NCBI GenBank assembly: GCA_934548045.1
Contig: CAKTEM010000022.1
Location: 1-42,075 of the forward strand
DNA length: 42,075 nucleotides
Source of the DNA: an uncultured Faecalibacterium sp.
GTDB taxonomy: Bacteria; Bacillota; Clostridia; Oscillospirales; Ruminococcaceae
Reading direction: 5' to 3'
Below the pieces are notes generated by a model. That model was not told the DNA's origin and did no database searches. It saw only the letters and a list, made by a program, of their open reading frames with translations. The translations under genes and the position numbers were made by a program. Positions within the stretch are counted from its first letter, which is position 1; each line of letters opens with the position of its first letter. Shown here piece after piece: positions 1 to 6,700 of the stretch.

Positions 1-7
1 TTGGCAC

Positions 8-268
8 TAGAAAAACCGGTGAACCGCTCGGCAGTTCTCCCGGAAATATATTAGCAAATCAAATCCGAACATTGGTTTCTCACGTCCGCAGAGTCTTGCT
101 CCGCCGTGGAAACATATTCCATCGCTGTCAGTAATTTTTTCGCCCGGTTCTAAGATCGGACATACTCCGCGGAAATAACCCGTCTCGACTATCGCCGGAC
201 GACAACCTCCCGCATCTACGCATATCGCTGGCCTGCACGACTTGTATCGCACAAGCCTTTTGCAGCCA
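8..268 (-). ncRNA. Putative structured non-coding RNA, about 260 nt, family not assigned
   Basis: A good promoter (275-303) and a strong intrinsic terminator (11-43) delimit a transcript of about 260 nt. The only ORF across it (7-390, minus) starts upstream of the promoter, has no ribosome binding site and looks like no protein family, so I treat it as chance. The RNA has several local helices: CTTGT/ACAAG near its 5' end, TGGAA/TTCCA with a TATGT loop, and GCGGAG/CTCTGC with a CAAGA loop. I do not see the landmarks of tmRNA, RNase P RNA or SRP RNA. A 6S RNA or a raiA-type RNA remains possible, but I cannot confirm either by eye. Confidence 0.6.
11..43 (-). terminator. Intrinsic terminator of the left-edge ncRNA
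   Basis: Read on the minus strand, CCGG-ga-GAACTGC-cga-GCGGTTC-a-CCGG forms a strong stem and is followed directly by TTTTTCT. No coding gene ends here, so it most simply ends the transcript that starts near 268. Confidence 0.75.
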
Positions 269-274
269 AGAGAT

Positions 275-303
275 ATTTTATCACAACTGCGTGCATTTGG
301 CAA
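275..303 (-). promoter_or_regulatory. Sigma-A promoter of the left-edge ncRNA
   Basis: On the minus strand TTGCCA (298-303) is 17 bases from TAAAAT (275-280). Transcription would start near 268 and run towards base 1. Confidence 0.7.
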
Positions 304-463
304 GTCTTTTTTGAAAAAAACACGAATTTTCTTTCTTATTTTCTTTCTGCTGTCATTCGGGATATTTTTTGTGCAAAACGCACAATCCACATTCCGTTTT
401 TCCGGTGAAAACCCTGTCGGGGCTTAGTATCGCCCCTTCCCTGCCCGTTTATACCTTCAAAAC

Positions 464-509
464 GCAAAACACCCTCCCGGAGGGTACTGCTTTCGCAGTC
501 GGGAGGGTG
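464..509 (-). terminator. Terminator after the NGK-repeat gene
   Basis: CACCCTCCCG (470-479) pairs with CGGGAGGGTG (500-509), with an inner ACTGC-TTTC-GCAGT stem. On the minus strand it is followed by TTTTGCGTTTTG. It lies 38 bases past the stop of the 548-1723 gene. Bases 304-463 hold no gene; only short hairpins are visible there. Confidence 0.8.
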
Positions 510-547
510 CGGCACACTTGCCTTTATATAAATGGGAGGATGGCAGC

Positions 548-1723
548 TTACAGGGTCAGCTGGATGCCGTCCAGCTTTACGACGTCGTCTTTTTCTTCTT
601 TCGCAAACCCGGTCATGATCTGAGCCACATTCTTCGAGACGGCACTGACCGCGTTCTGCTGCAATTCGGTGCAGTACACCATCGCACAGCCATCGAAGCA
701 GAATTTTTTCGCGATGGTGTCCGGCTCCAAAGCCTTATCCAGCTTTACCATCGCGCAGTCCACGCAGGTGACGCCGTCTGGGTAAAGTGCTAGCATCTCT
801 TTTCCCAGCCAGAGCATTGGCTTGCCGATCAGGGTATGTCCGTGCAGAACACGAAGCTCCTGATACTCGAGGTCGGGAATGGCGTCAACGGCTTCTTCCA
901 GTGTATCAGGCAGAAAAATCGTTCCGTCCGCATGCAGGTATTCGATCTTCTCCAGCAGCTCCCCTGCCTTTTCAGGAATCATCACGTCTCCCATGACATA
1001 GAGACGGTTCCCATTCCGGCGCAGCACCGACGCGCTCAGCTCGATATCATCGTCCAGAAATGCCGTGCCGTCCGGCAGGACGACCAGCTCTGTCTCCTCG
1101 GTAAAGAGAGGTGCAAGTGTCTCGGCATTGCTCTCGGTCAGGATGGCTTTCGGCGCAGCGAACCGCGCACCTTTTGCCGCCAGTGCTTCGGCATCCAGCT
1201 TCGGGTCGACTGCAACGAACATTCTCTCCGCCCAGTAAAGCTTTGCCTGCGTCCGAAGCAGAAAGGTCTTGTCCAGCTTGGTCGTGCTGTTCAGGATCAC
1301 CGCATTGTCCGGATAGACGCAGACCTTGCCGTTGACGGTGCATTTTGCCGTGACCGCCGACACCAGTGACTCCGGGCAGTAGAGCTTGCCGTTGATAACG
1401 ATGCCACAATACTGTTCCAGAGCTTTCACACCCTCCGGCTTGACATAGAGCTTGCCGTTGACGACCATCGCCCGTTTCTTGTCCGGGATAGACGTTCCGT
1501 CCAGCGTTGCCTTGCCGTTGATGGTGCTGACATCCACATCGTCCTCGCCGTTGATGCTCTGCACCACATCGAGCTTGACGCCGTACTGGTTCAGAAGTGC
1601 CTGTGCGTGGGGATTCATCAGGGCGAAGACCGCGTCCATCTCGCACTTGTCGTAAGCGGCAAGGGTCTCTTCGGTCAGGTGGCGCAGGTCAAGGACAACA
1701 GCATCGACTTTCAGGTTTTTCAT
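548..1723 (-). CDS. NGK-repeat protein co-transcribed with an ECF sigma factor
   Basis: The 391-residue product is not assignable to a family I can name. It has no signal peptide or membrane segment, so it is probably cytoplasmic. Its first 150 residues carry a recurring motif built on (I/V)NGK: STINGKATLDGT, VVNGKLYVKPEG, VINGKLYCPES and TVNGKVCVYPD, spaced about 20 to 30 residues apart. Looser versions (GNRLYVMGD, DGTIFLPDT, GKEMLALYPDG) follow. Such a pattern suggests a beta-solenoid or stacked-hairpin fold, loosely like bactofilins; that is inference. The ATG follows GGAGGAA, which lies in the last codons of the sigma gene, and only three bases separate the two genes. The pairing suggests that it regulates, or is the main output of, the sigma factor. 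Confidence 0.8.
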   Translation of the reverse strand: MKNLKVDAVVLDLRHLTEETLAAYDKCEMDAVFALMNPHAQALLNQYGVKLDVVQSINGEDDVDVSTINGKATLDGTSIPDKKRAMVVNGKLYVKPEGVKALEQYCGIVINGKLYCPESLVSAVTAKCTVNGKVCVYPDNAVILNSTTKLDKTFLLRTQAKLYWAERMFVAVDPKLDAEALAAKGARFAAPKAILTESNAETLAPLFTEETELVVLPDGTAFLDDDIELSASVLRRNGNRLYVMGDVMIPEKAGELLEKIEYLHADGTIFLPDTLEEAVDAIPDLEYQELRVLHGHTLIGKPMLWLGKEMLALYPDGVTCVDCAMVKLDKALEPDTIAKKFCFDGCAMVYCTELQQNAVSAVSKNVAQIMTGFAKEEKDDVVKLDGIQLTL

Positions 1724-1726
1724 CGT

Positions 1727-2212
1727 TCATTCCTCCAACAGTTCGTGTTTCAAAAGGGTTCGTGCTTTTCTCAGACGGGTCCGGATGGTGCCGGGCGGCT
1801 GGCCGAACATCTCGCTCAGCTCGCTGGCGTTGTACCCTTCGTCATAGCGCAGGGTGAACAGCAGCCGGTCGCCCGGTTCCAGTAAGTCCAGCAGATTGTC
1901 AAGGTCGACCTCGCCCATCGCGGCAGACGCCGTCTCATCCGGAGGTTCCTCGCCGCCATCCGGCCGGAAGGAGTTCATCAGTTCTTCTTCCTTTGCCGTG
2001 CGGCGGATCTGGTCGCAGTAGAGATTCCGAGCTGTAGCAAATAGCCACGCTTTGCACTGCCGGGCGTTGAAGCTGTCGATCAGCTCTCGGTTCTGCAATG
2101 CCTTCAGAAAAACTTCCTGCGTCAGGTCTTCGGCACGGCTCTCGTTCCGGCAGAGCTTCGCACAGAAATGCTCGAGCTTCTCCCAGAACTCTTCGTACAT
2201 CCTTTCCCACAT
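1727..2212 (-). CDS. ECF-type RNA polymerase sigma factor
   Basis: A 161-residue sigma-70 family protein of extracytoplasmic-function size. Region 2 covers about residues 10-75, including the DLTQEVFLKAL stretch and the WLFATARNLYCDQIRR segment that would contact the -10 element. Region 4 covers about residues 105-158, with the helix-turn-helix around YNASELSEMFGQPPGTIRTRLRKAR. The start has a purine-rich AAGGAGGGAGG upstream; residue 5 is a second possible Met. The usual membrane anti-sigma factor is absent; the next gene in the operon encodes the NGK-repeat protein. A GAAAAC-N17-CGTC element upstream resembles an ECF promoter, which suggests autoregulation. Confidence 0.9.
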   Translation of the reverse strand: MWERMYEEFWEKLEHFCAKLCRNESRAEDLTQEVFLKALQNRELIDSFNARQCKAWLFATARNLYCDQIRRTAKEEELMNSFRPDGGEEPPDETASAAMGEVDLDNLLDLLEPGDRLLFTLRYDEGYNASELSEMFGQPPGTIRTRLRKARTLLKHELLEE

Positions 2213-2256
2213 CGGGGTGCCTCCCTCCTTTCTCCTTGGCGGCGTTCTGTCTGTAA

Positions 2257-2283
2257 GACGAACGGCAGAGGCAAAGTGTTTTC
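2257..2283 (-). promoter_or_regulatory. Candidate ECF-type autoregulatory promoter
   Basis: On the minus strand GAAAAC (2278-2283) is 17 bases from CGTC (2257-2260), matching the general AAC/CGTC form of ECF promoters, and lies 45 bases upstream of the sigma gene. No convincing sigma-A promoter was seen in the same gap. Confidence 0.45.
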
Positions 2284-2293
2284 GGTTTTTACA

Positions 2294-2330
2294 AAAAAAT
2301 TGAGGCCGCCTTTCGGCGACCCCAATTTTT
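2294..2330 (-). terminator. Terminator of the DUF1858-trmK-nif3-rqcH operon
   Basis: On the minus strand a stem ATTGGGGTCGCC / GGCGGCCTCAAT with a GAAA loop runs into a run of T. It begins directly at the rqcH stop codon. Confidence 0.8.
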
Positions 2331-4083
2331 ACTTTTTCTTCAACTGTTCTGCCAGCTTTTCCCGAGGGGTGACGTAGACAGTCGTATAGACCTCATACAG
2401 CACCATGCCGGGTTTTGCGCCGTTGGCTTTCCAGATATTTTTCACTTCGGTGGTATCGACCGCCACCTTTGCGCCGGTACCGGCCTTGAACGCGCTGGAA
2501 TACAAAACCGCCAGCTCCGCCGCTTCCTGTCTGGTGGTGTCCGGGATATCCTCGCCGTGGCTCATGACGACGACATGACTGCCGGGAGCCTTCTGGACAT
2601 GGAACCATAAATCCTTGCCGCGAGCGGTGTGCAGAGTCAGCCGGTCGTTCTGGGCATTGTTCCGGCCGACCAGAATTTCAAATCCATCACTGGACGTGAA
2701 CCGCAGGAAATCCGCCGGTTTCTGCCGCTTGTCGCGCTGCTTGTAGTATTTCAGGTAGCCCTGACTCTTGAGTTCCGCACGAATTTCGTTCAGAGCTGCT
2801 TCGCCCGTGGCCGACTCCACCTCGTACAGAACCGTTTCGAGGTAGGCAATTTCCTTTTCACCCTCGGCCAGCAGGTCGACCAACATTCGGGCCGCCGTCT
2901 GCTTTTTCTTGTAATTCTTGAAGAAGTTCTGGGCGTTCTGGCTGGGGCTGAACCGCAGGTCGAGCGGAATCGTGACCTCTTTTCCCTCGTCGTACCAGTT
3001 CGGCACGGTGATGCTCTTCATACCCTTTTCGGCCAGATAGAGATTCGCCGACAGCAGTTCACCGTACAGGCGGAGCTTTTCGCTCTTGCCGCTGGCGGCC
3101 AATTCTTCCTGACGCGCCGCCTGCTTGCGGACAGCACGCTCATACATATTATGAACGGCTTTGTGGAGTTCCTTGCTCTTGGTGCGGAGGCGTTCGGTGC
3201 GGTCTTTTTCGGCGTAGTAGCCCTCCAGCATGGCGTTGAAGGATTCCCACTTCCGAATTTCGTACTTTTCGCCGTACTGTTTCGGCTCAAAGAAAGTATA
3301 CTCGACCGGCTTTCCATCGGGCGCGGTCACGCTGCACGGACAGCCGCCCTTGTCGTAAATTTCTTTCAGCTCGTCGATGGCTGCCATCAGCTGACGTTTC
3401 TGTTCCTCGGTCAGCTCGTTTGCCGGCAGGTGTTCGCCGTTGAACGCACGCCATGCGGCTTCCCGGCAGACTACCGGGCCAACGCCTGCGACGGTCTTGT
3501 TCAGAGCGTCCGCCACCGGCAGGTCACGCTCGCAGGCCGACGCCACGATGGACGCCGAACTCACTGCGAGGAAATCCGGGCGTGCCGGTTTGGGCGGTAT
3601 CGTGTAGGGCAGGCCGGGCAGCAGCTGACGCACATCGCTGTCCTCGAAATCGACTCGTTTCAGGGCGTCGATAATTTTGCCATTCTGCACCAGAACCAGA
3701 TTCGAGTAGCGGCCCATCAGCTCCGCGCAGAGGATGTTGTGGACAAGGTCGCCCATCTCATTGGTGCAGAGGAATTCAAAATACACGATGCGGTCGCCCG
3801 GCTCCATCCGGACGTCGATCAGTCGTCCGCCGGTCAAATGCTTGCGCATCAGCATACAAAAGGATGGCGGCGTTTCCGGATTCTCGAAACTCTCTTCGGT
3901 CAGGCAGACACGCGCCGAACCGCTGCGCGCCGACAGCAGCAGGCTGTAAGTGTCCGTCCGGGTGCGCAGGGTAAGCACCAGCTCATCCCGGGTCGGCTCA
4001 AACAATTTTGCGATCTTTGCGTCGGTCAGGGTGGTTTTGAGTTCCGCCGCTGTCAACGCCAGTGTCGCGGCATCCAATGCCAT
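2329..4083 (-). CDS. rqcH: RqcH / NFACT ribosome quality-control protein
   Basis: This 584-residue protein is the bacterial Rqc2 homologue. It binds 50S subunits carrying obstructed nascent chains and recruits tRNA-Ala to add C-terminal alanine tails. The NFACT-N domain (about residues 1-200) keeps the Asp97-Arg98 pair in EPGDRIVYF, at the same numbering as the functional DR motif of Bacillus RqcH. A coiled-coil middle region (about 280-420) and the NFACT-R/DUF814 domain (about 450-570, with RNNAQND, GKDLWFHVQ and GSHVV) follow. The length is normal. The start ATG follows GAGG at 9 bases. It is last in an operon with the DUF1858, TrmK-like and Nif3-like genes and is separated from nif3 by a palindromic repeat. 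Confidence 0.95.
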   Translation of the reverse strand: MALDAATLALTAAELKTTLTDAKIAKLFEPTRDELVLTLRTRTDTYSLLLSARSGSARVCLTEESFENPETPPSFCMLMRKHLTGGRLIDVRMEPGDRIVYFEFLCTNEMGDLVHNILCAELMGRYSNLVLVQNGKIIDALKRVDFEDSDVRQLLPGLPYTIPPKPARPDFLAVSSASIVASACERDLPVADALNKTVAGVGPVVCREAAWRAFNGEHLPANELTEEQKRQLMAAIDELKEIYDKGGCPCSVTAPDGKPVEYTFFEPKQYGEKYEIRKWESFNAMLEGYYAEKDRTERLRTKSKELHKAVHNMYERAVRKQAARQEELAASGKSEKLRLYGELLSANLYLAEKGMKSITVPNWYDEGKEVTIPLDLRFSPSQNAQNFFKNYKKKQTAARMLVDLLAEGEKEIAYLETVLYEVESATGEAALNEIRAELKSQGYLKYYKQRDKRQKPADFLRFTSSDGFEILVGRNNAQNDRLTLHTARGKDLWFHVQKAPGSHVVVMSHGEDIPDTTRQEAAELAVLYSSAFKAGTGAKVAVDTTEVKNIWKANGAKPGMVLYEVYTTVYVTPREKLAEQLKKK

Positions 4084-4098
4084 AGTTCATTACCTCAT

Positions 4099-4143
4099 AC
4101 TCCCTCAGTCGCCTGCGGCGACAGCTCCCTCAATGAGGGAGCT
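4099..4143 (+). repeat. Palindromic intergenic repeat, copy A
   Basis: The element has a GTCGCC/GGCGAC hairpin followed by the perfect inverted repeat GCTCCCTCAATGAGGGAGC (4124-4142). It shares its architecture (CCCTC, small hairpin, CAGCTC, second palindrome, AGC) with copies at 4990-5035 and 26775-26821. Confidence 0.75.
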
Positions 4144-4183
4144 TTCTTCCTTGCGCGATGACGGAAGGAGTTCTTCATATATA

Positions 4184-4966
4184 TTATAAATAAGTATAAG
4201 GGTCGTGGTTCTCACAGCTGACCTGAACTTCCAGTTCCGGAAATGCTTTTTTCAGCTTCTCCGCAACAGCCGCTGTCACTGGAAACTCGGTGGCGTAGTG
4301 GCCTGCCGCAATGAGCGACAGCCCCAGCCGCTTGGCATCGCAGGCGTGGTGATGATTCGCCTCACCGGTCAGCAGGCAGTCCGCACCCTGCGCAATGGCA
4401 TCCTCGAACATACTGCCACCTGCGCCGCTGATGACCGCCAGCCGCCGCACGATTTTTCCAGCGTCGGCATATTTCACCTGAACCGGTTCACTGCCATCCA
4501 ATGGCAGGTTGCAGCGTTTCGCAAGTTCGGTCTGTGCCTTTTTCGCCAGCTCTGCCACCGAGATTGGCTCGATCGTTCCGACCCGGCCGCAGCCCTCCGC
4601 GAAGACCTGCATTTCCTTCATGCCGAAAATGCCGGCCAGCACTTCGTTCACACCGCCCTCGGCAGCATCGAGGTTCGTGTGCATACAAATCGCCGAGATG
4701 CCTTTCTGCACCAGCTGAAACGGCACATCCACCGGCGACAGCTTTTTGAGCGGCGAAAAAATCACCGGGTGGTGAGAAACGATAAGTTCACAGCCCTTCG
4801 CCGCCGCTTCGTCCATCACTTCGGGCGTGATATCCAGCGCGACCAGCACCTTGTTTACCGTTCCGCCGCAGTCGACCAGCAGGCCGACATTATCCCAGCC
4901 CTCGGCCAGTTCCGGCGGTGTGATACGGGTCATTTCTTCGTAGATCTGGTGTACAGTAGTTCCCAT
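4184..4966 (-). CDS. Nif3-like dinuclear metal centre hexameric protein
   Basis: Nif3/YqfO-family protein. The metal ligands are recognisable: the His pair in SHHPVIF, the Asp in MHTNLDAAEGGVN, and the C-terminal GHYATE. At about 260 residues it lacks the middle PII-like insertion of the longer YqfO proteins. The biochemical role of the family is unsettled (GTP cyclohydrolase-like fold). I chose the ATG at 4966 because ATGAGG lies 9 bases upstream and the product then begins MGTTVHQIY as in relatives. Two earlier in-frame ATGs (4981, 4975) overlap that ribosome binding site. In Firmicutes nif3 commonly follows trmK, as here. Confidence 0.9.
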   Translation of the reverse strand: MGTTVHQIYEEMTRITPPELAEGWDNVGLLVDCGGTVNKVLVALDITPEVMDEAAAKGCELIVSHHPVIFSPLKKLSPVDVPFQLVQKGISAICMHTNLDAAEGGVNEVLAGIFGMKEMQVFAEGCGRVGTIEPISVAELAKKAQTELAKRCNLPLDGSEPVQVKYADAGKIVRRLAVISGAGGSMFEDAIAQGADCLLTGEANHHHACDAKRLGLSLIAAGHYATEFPVTAAVAEKLKKAFPELEVQVSCENHDPYTYL

Positions 4967-4989
4967 AAAGTTCATCCTCATTTTTCGGT

Positions 4990-5035
4990 GGGCTCTCCCT
5001 CTGGGAGAGCTGGCACGAAGTGCCTGAGAGGGCTA
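4990..5035 (-). repeat. Palindromic intergenic repeat, copy B
   Basis: The minus strand shares 29 identical bases with copy C at 26775, including CAGGCACTTCGTGCCAGCTC, and then a diverged second palindrome. The element starts inside the TAG stop codon of the TrmK-like gene. Confidence 0.8.
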
Positions 5036-5689
5036 GGTCGTTGACAACAGAGAATCGATCTCCTCGGCCAACGGCGTTTCATCCGGCACGCCAAGGCGGA
5101 AACGCGGAAGCTTCGCTTTCTGCCATGCGGCGTAATCCGCACCCTCGGGGTACTCCCCGGTCTTTCCGAAGAGACATTCCGCAAAGGCCGGCTCGTGTTT
5201 TTCGCCGGTGTATTCCGCCGCCATGACCGCATACCAGCGGCCAGCGGCCTGAACCGGGCGGTCTGCAATAAGTGAAAAACCGTTCTCCCAGAGCCAGCGG
5301 CGGAGGTCGCTGTGCCGGGTCGCCGGAACCATCACCAGACGGGGGCCATTCTCCGAGAAGACCCACGGGGCCTTTTCCAGAATCTCCCACGTCGTCTGCG
5401 CCGAGACACCGGCCAGCACGATGGTTCCCACTTCGCCCGGCGATAACACAGAAAGACCGTCGCCGAGCCTCAGCTCAACGCGGTCTTCACACTCTGCATG
5501 TTCCAGCGTCTGCTTTGCCTTTGCCAAAGGCCCCGGCCGCAGGTCGGCACCGATGACTTTCGGGAACTTTCCCGATGCCGCCAGCACCGCCGTCAGCTTG
5601 CCGTGGTCGCAGCCGATATCCGCCACGGGCTGACCCGGGCGGACAAGCTCGGCGGCGGCAGTCAGACGCGCATCCAGTGTCGGCAGCAA
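5033..5689 (-). CDS. trmK: TrmK-like tRNA (adenine-22-N1) methyltransferase
   Basis: Class I SAM-dependent methyltransferase of 218 residues. Family members methylate N1 of A22 in tRNA. SAM-binding motif I is VADIGCDHGKL (about residues 22-32), followed by an acidic strand end (VIGADLRPG) and LGDGLSVL. The motif that in Bacillus TrmK reads IAGMGG is here LAGVSA (about residues 92-97), an unusual loss of the glycines, so activity should not be assumed. The start is TTG, supported by AAGAAGG seven bases upstream; the DUF1858 stop codon lies two bases before it. The C-terminal helical region is shorter than in Bacillus. Confidence 0.85.
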   Translation of the reverse strand: MLPTLDARLTAAAELVRPGQPVADIGCDHGKLTAVLAASGKFPKVIGADLRPGPLAKAKQTLEHAECEDRVELRLGDGLSVLSPGEVGTIVLAGVSAQTTWEILEKAPWVFSENGPRLVMVPATRHSDLRRWLWENGFSLIADRPVQAAGRWYAVMAAEYTGEKHEPAFAECLFGKTGEYPEGADYAAWQKAKLPRFRLGVPDETPLAEEIDSLLSTT

Positions 5690-5691
5690 AT

Positions 5692-5949
5692 TTATGCCTT
5701 CTTGGATGCCAGATGAGCGTTCAGCTTCTCGATCAGCTCATCGCAATCCACACCGTGAACCTCGCAGGCTTCCTCAATGCTCTCGCCGCGGGATGCCGGG
5801 CAGCCCAGACAGTGCATACCGATCTCCATAAAGTAGGGAGCGGTGGACTGGTCCATATCGAGGATGTCGCCGATGATGGTCTCACGGCTCACCTGCTTGA
5901 TTGCAGGGGTCTCCTCGTCCTTCTTGAGCATATTAAAAATATCAAACAT
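5692..5949 (-). CDS. DUF1858 domain protein
   Basis: An 85-residue protein. The DUF1858 core spans about residues 20-80, with the cysteine signature GMHCLGCPASRGESIEEAC; this domain is also found beside hybrid cluster proteins and other redox enzymes. Function is unknown; the CxxC suggests a thiol or metal role. The ATG at 5949 follows AAGAAAGGA at a good distance; a longer reading to 6000 has no ribosome binding site. It is the first gene of the operon driven by the promoter at 6005-6034. Confidence 0.85.
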   Translation of the reverse strand: MFDIFNMLKKDEETPAIKQVSRETIIGDILDMDQSTAPYFMEIGMHCLGCPASRGESIEEACEVHGVDCDELIEKLNAHLASKKA

Positions 5950-6004
5950 AGTTGAAAATCCTTTCTTCCGGGTGATTTGCGGCCCAAAACGGCCGTTCAT
6001 TTAT

Positions 6005-6034
6005 ACTATACCCCAAAGGTAGGGTATTTTGCAA
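6005..6034 (-). promoter_or_regulatory. Promoter of the DUF1858-trmK-nif3-rqcH operon
   Basis: On the minus strand TTGCAA is 18 bases from TATAGT, about 55 bases upstream of the DUF1858 start. Confidence 0.6.
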
Positions 6035-6044
6035 GAGGCGGACA

Positions 6045-6080
6045 GAAAAAAGCCTCCCCTGCCGGATGGCAGAGGAGGCT
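6045..6080 (-). terminator. Terminator of the zinc-ribbon gene
   Basis: AGCCTCC (6051-6057) pairs with GGAGGCT (6074-6080), with an inner TGCC/GGCA stem and T6 on the minus strand. Confidence 0.85.
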
Positions 6081-6104
6081 CAAAACTTCAGTTGTAGCTA
6101 AAGC

Positions 6105-6395
6105 TTAGTTCTGCTTCATACGAGCGAAGCAGTCAGAGCAGTAGACCGGACGGTCCTCACGGGGCTGGAAGGGAACCTTGCAAGCCTTGCCGCAAGCTGC
6201 GCAGACAGCATCGAACATCTGACGGTCGCCGCCGTTGTTGCCGCCACGGACGCCGTTCTTGCGGGCGTCACGGCAGGGCTTGCAGCGCTGGGGCTGGTTC
6301 TCAAAGCCGCGAGATGCGTAGAACTCCTGCTCACCAGCAGTCCAAACAAACTCCTTGCCGCAGTCCTTGCAAACTAAAGTCTTGTCTTCAAACAT
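6105..6395 (-). CDS. Small zinc-ribbon protein
   Basis: A 96-residue protein with two metal-binding clusters. The N-terminal half has CKDCGKEFVW and CKPCRDARK, matching the probable zinc-ribbon domain (zf-Tbcl family). The C-terminal half has CAACGKACKVPF and CSDCFARM, a second four-cysteine ribbon. A Gly/Asn linker joins them. Proteins of this kind are small, abundant and of unknown role, possibly nucleic-acid binding. The ATG at 6395 follows AGAGGAG; a longer reading to 6446 lacks one. Its mRNA has an unusually long, structured leader. Confidence 0.85.
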   Translation of the reverse strand: MFEDKTLVCKDCGKEFVWTAGEQEFYASRGFENQPQRCKPCRDARKNGVRGGNNGGDRQMFDAVCAACGKACKVPFQPREDRPVYCSDCFARMKQN

Positions 6396-6526
6396 AGTAA
6401 TATCTCCTCTTTGTTTAGTTCTTGCCCACGGAAGGATTGTAACCATACCTTTGGTTTTTCGGGACCATCGCGCTGATCGTAAGCTTACCAGGGGCTTGAA
6501 TGAGTAAATGCCCTCGAACTGAGGAC
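6396..6526 (-). promoter_or_regulatory. Long structured 5' leader of the zinc-ribbon mRNA
   Basis: About 131 nt separate the predicted start from the ATG. On the minus strand the 5' end can fold as GGGG/CCCC enclosing CCTC-AGTTC-GAGG, followed by the self-complementary GTAAGCTTAC and an ACC/GGT hairpin. No intrinsic terminator lies inside it. I cannot match it to a riboswitch class. Confidence 0.45.
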
Positions 6527-6532
6527 TCCCCT

Positions 6533-6561
6533 ATTGTACCGTGCTTTTTTTTGTTTGTCAA
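6533..6561 (-). promoter_or_regulatory. Strong promoter of the zinc-ribbon gene
   Basis: On the minus strand TTGACA (6556-6561) is 17 bases from TACAAT (6533-6538), with an A-rich spacer. Confidence 0.8.
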
Positions 6562-6635
6562 CTGAAAAACTAACCTTCGCCTTTCTTTTTGTACATTCAG
6601 CCAAATAAGACCGGCTTCGACTTTACAAAATGCAA

Positions 6636-6678
6636 TAAAAGAGGGCTGCATGCCCCAGTTACGGAACATGTAGCCCTC
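6636..6678 (-). terminator. Terminator of ackA
   Basis: GAGGGCTACATG and CATGCAGCCCTC pair with one mismatch, followed on the minus strand by TTTTATTGCATTTT. It is 22 bases past the ackA stop. Confidence 0.85.
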
Positions 6679-6700
6679 AAAATTCTGCTTTGGTGAGAAA

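Noticed and set aside
7..390. 127-codon minus-strand ORF at the left edge
   Set aside because: It starts upstream of the promoter at 275-303, has no ribosome binding site, no protein-like composition, and runs through an intrinsic terminator.
418..436. GGGGC/GCCCC hairpin as a terminator or riboswitch part
   Set aside because: No T run and no adjacent transcript; the clear terminator of the nearby gene is at 464-509.
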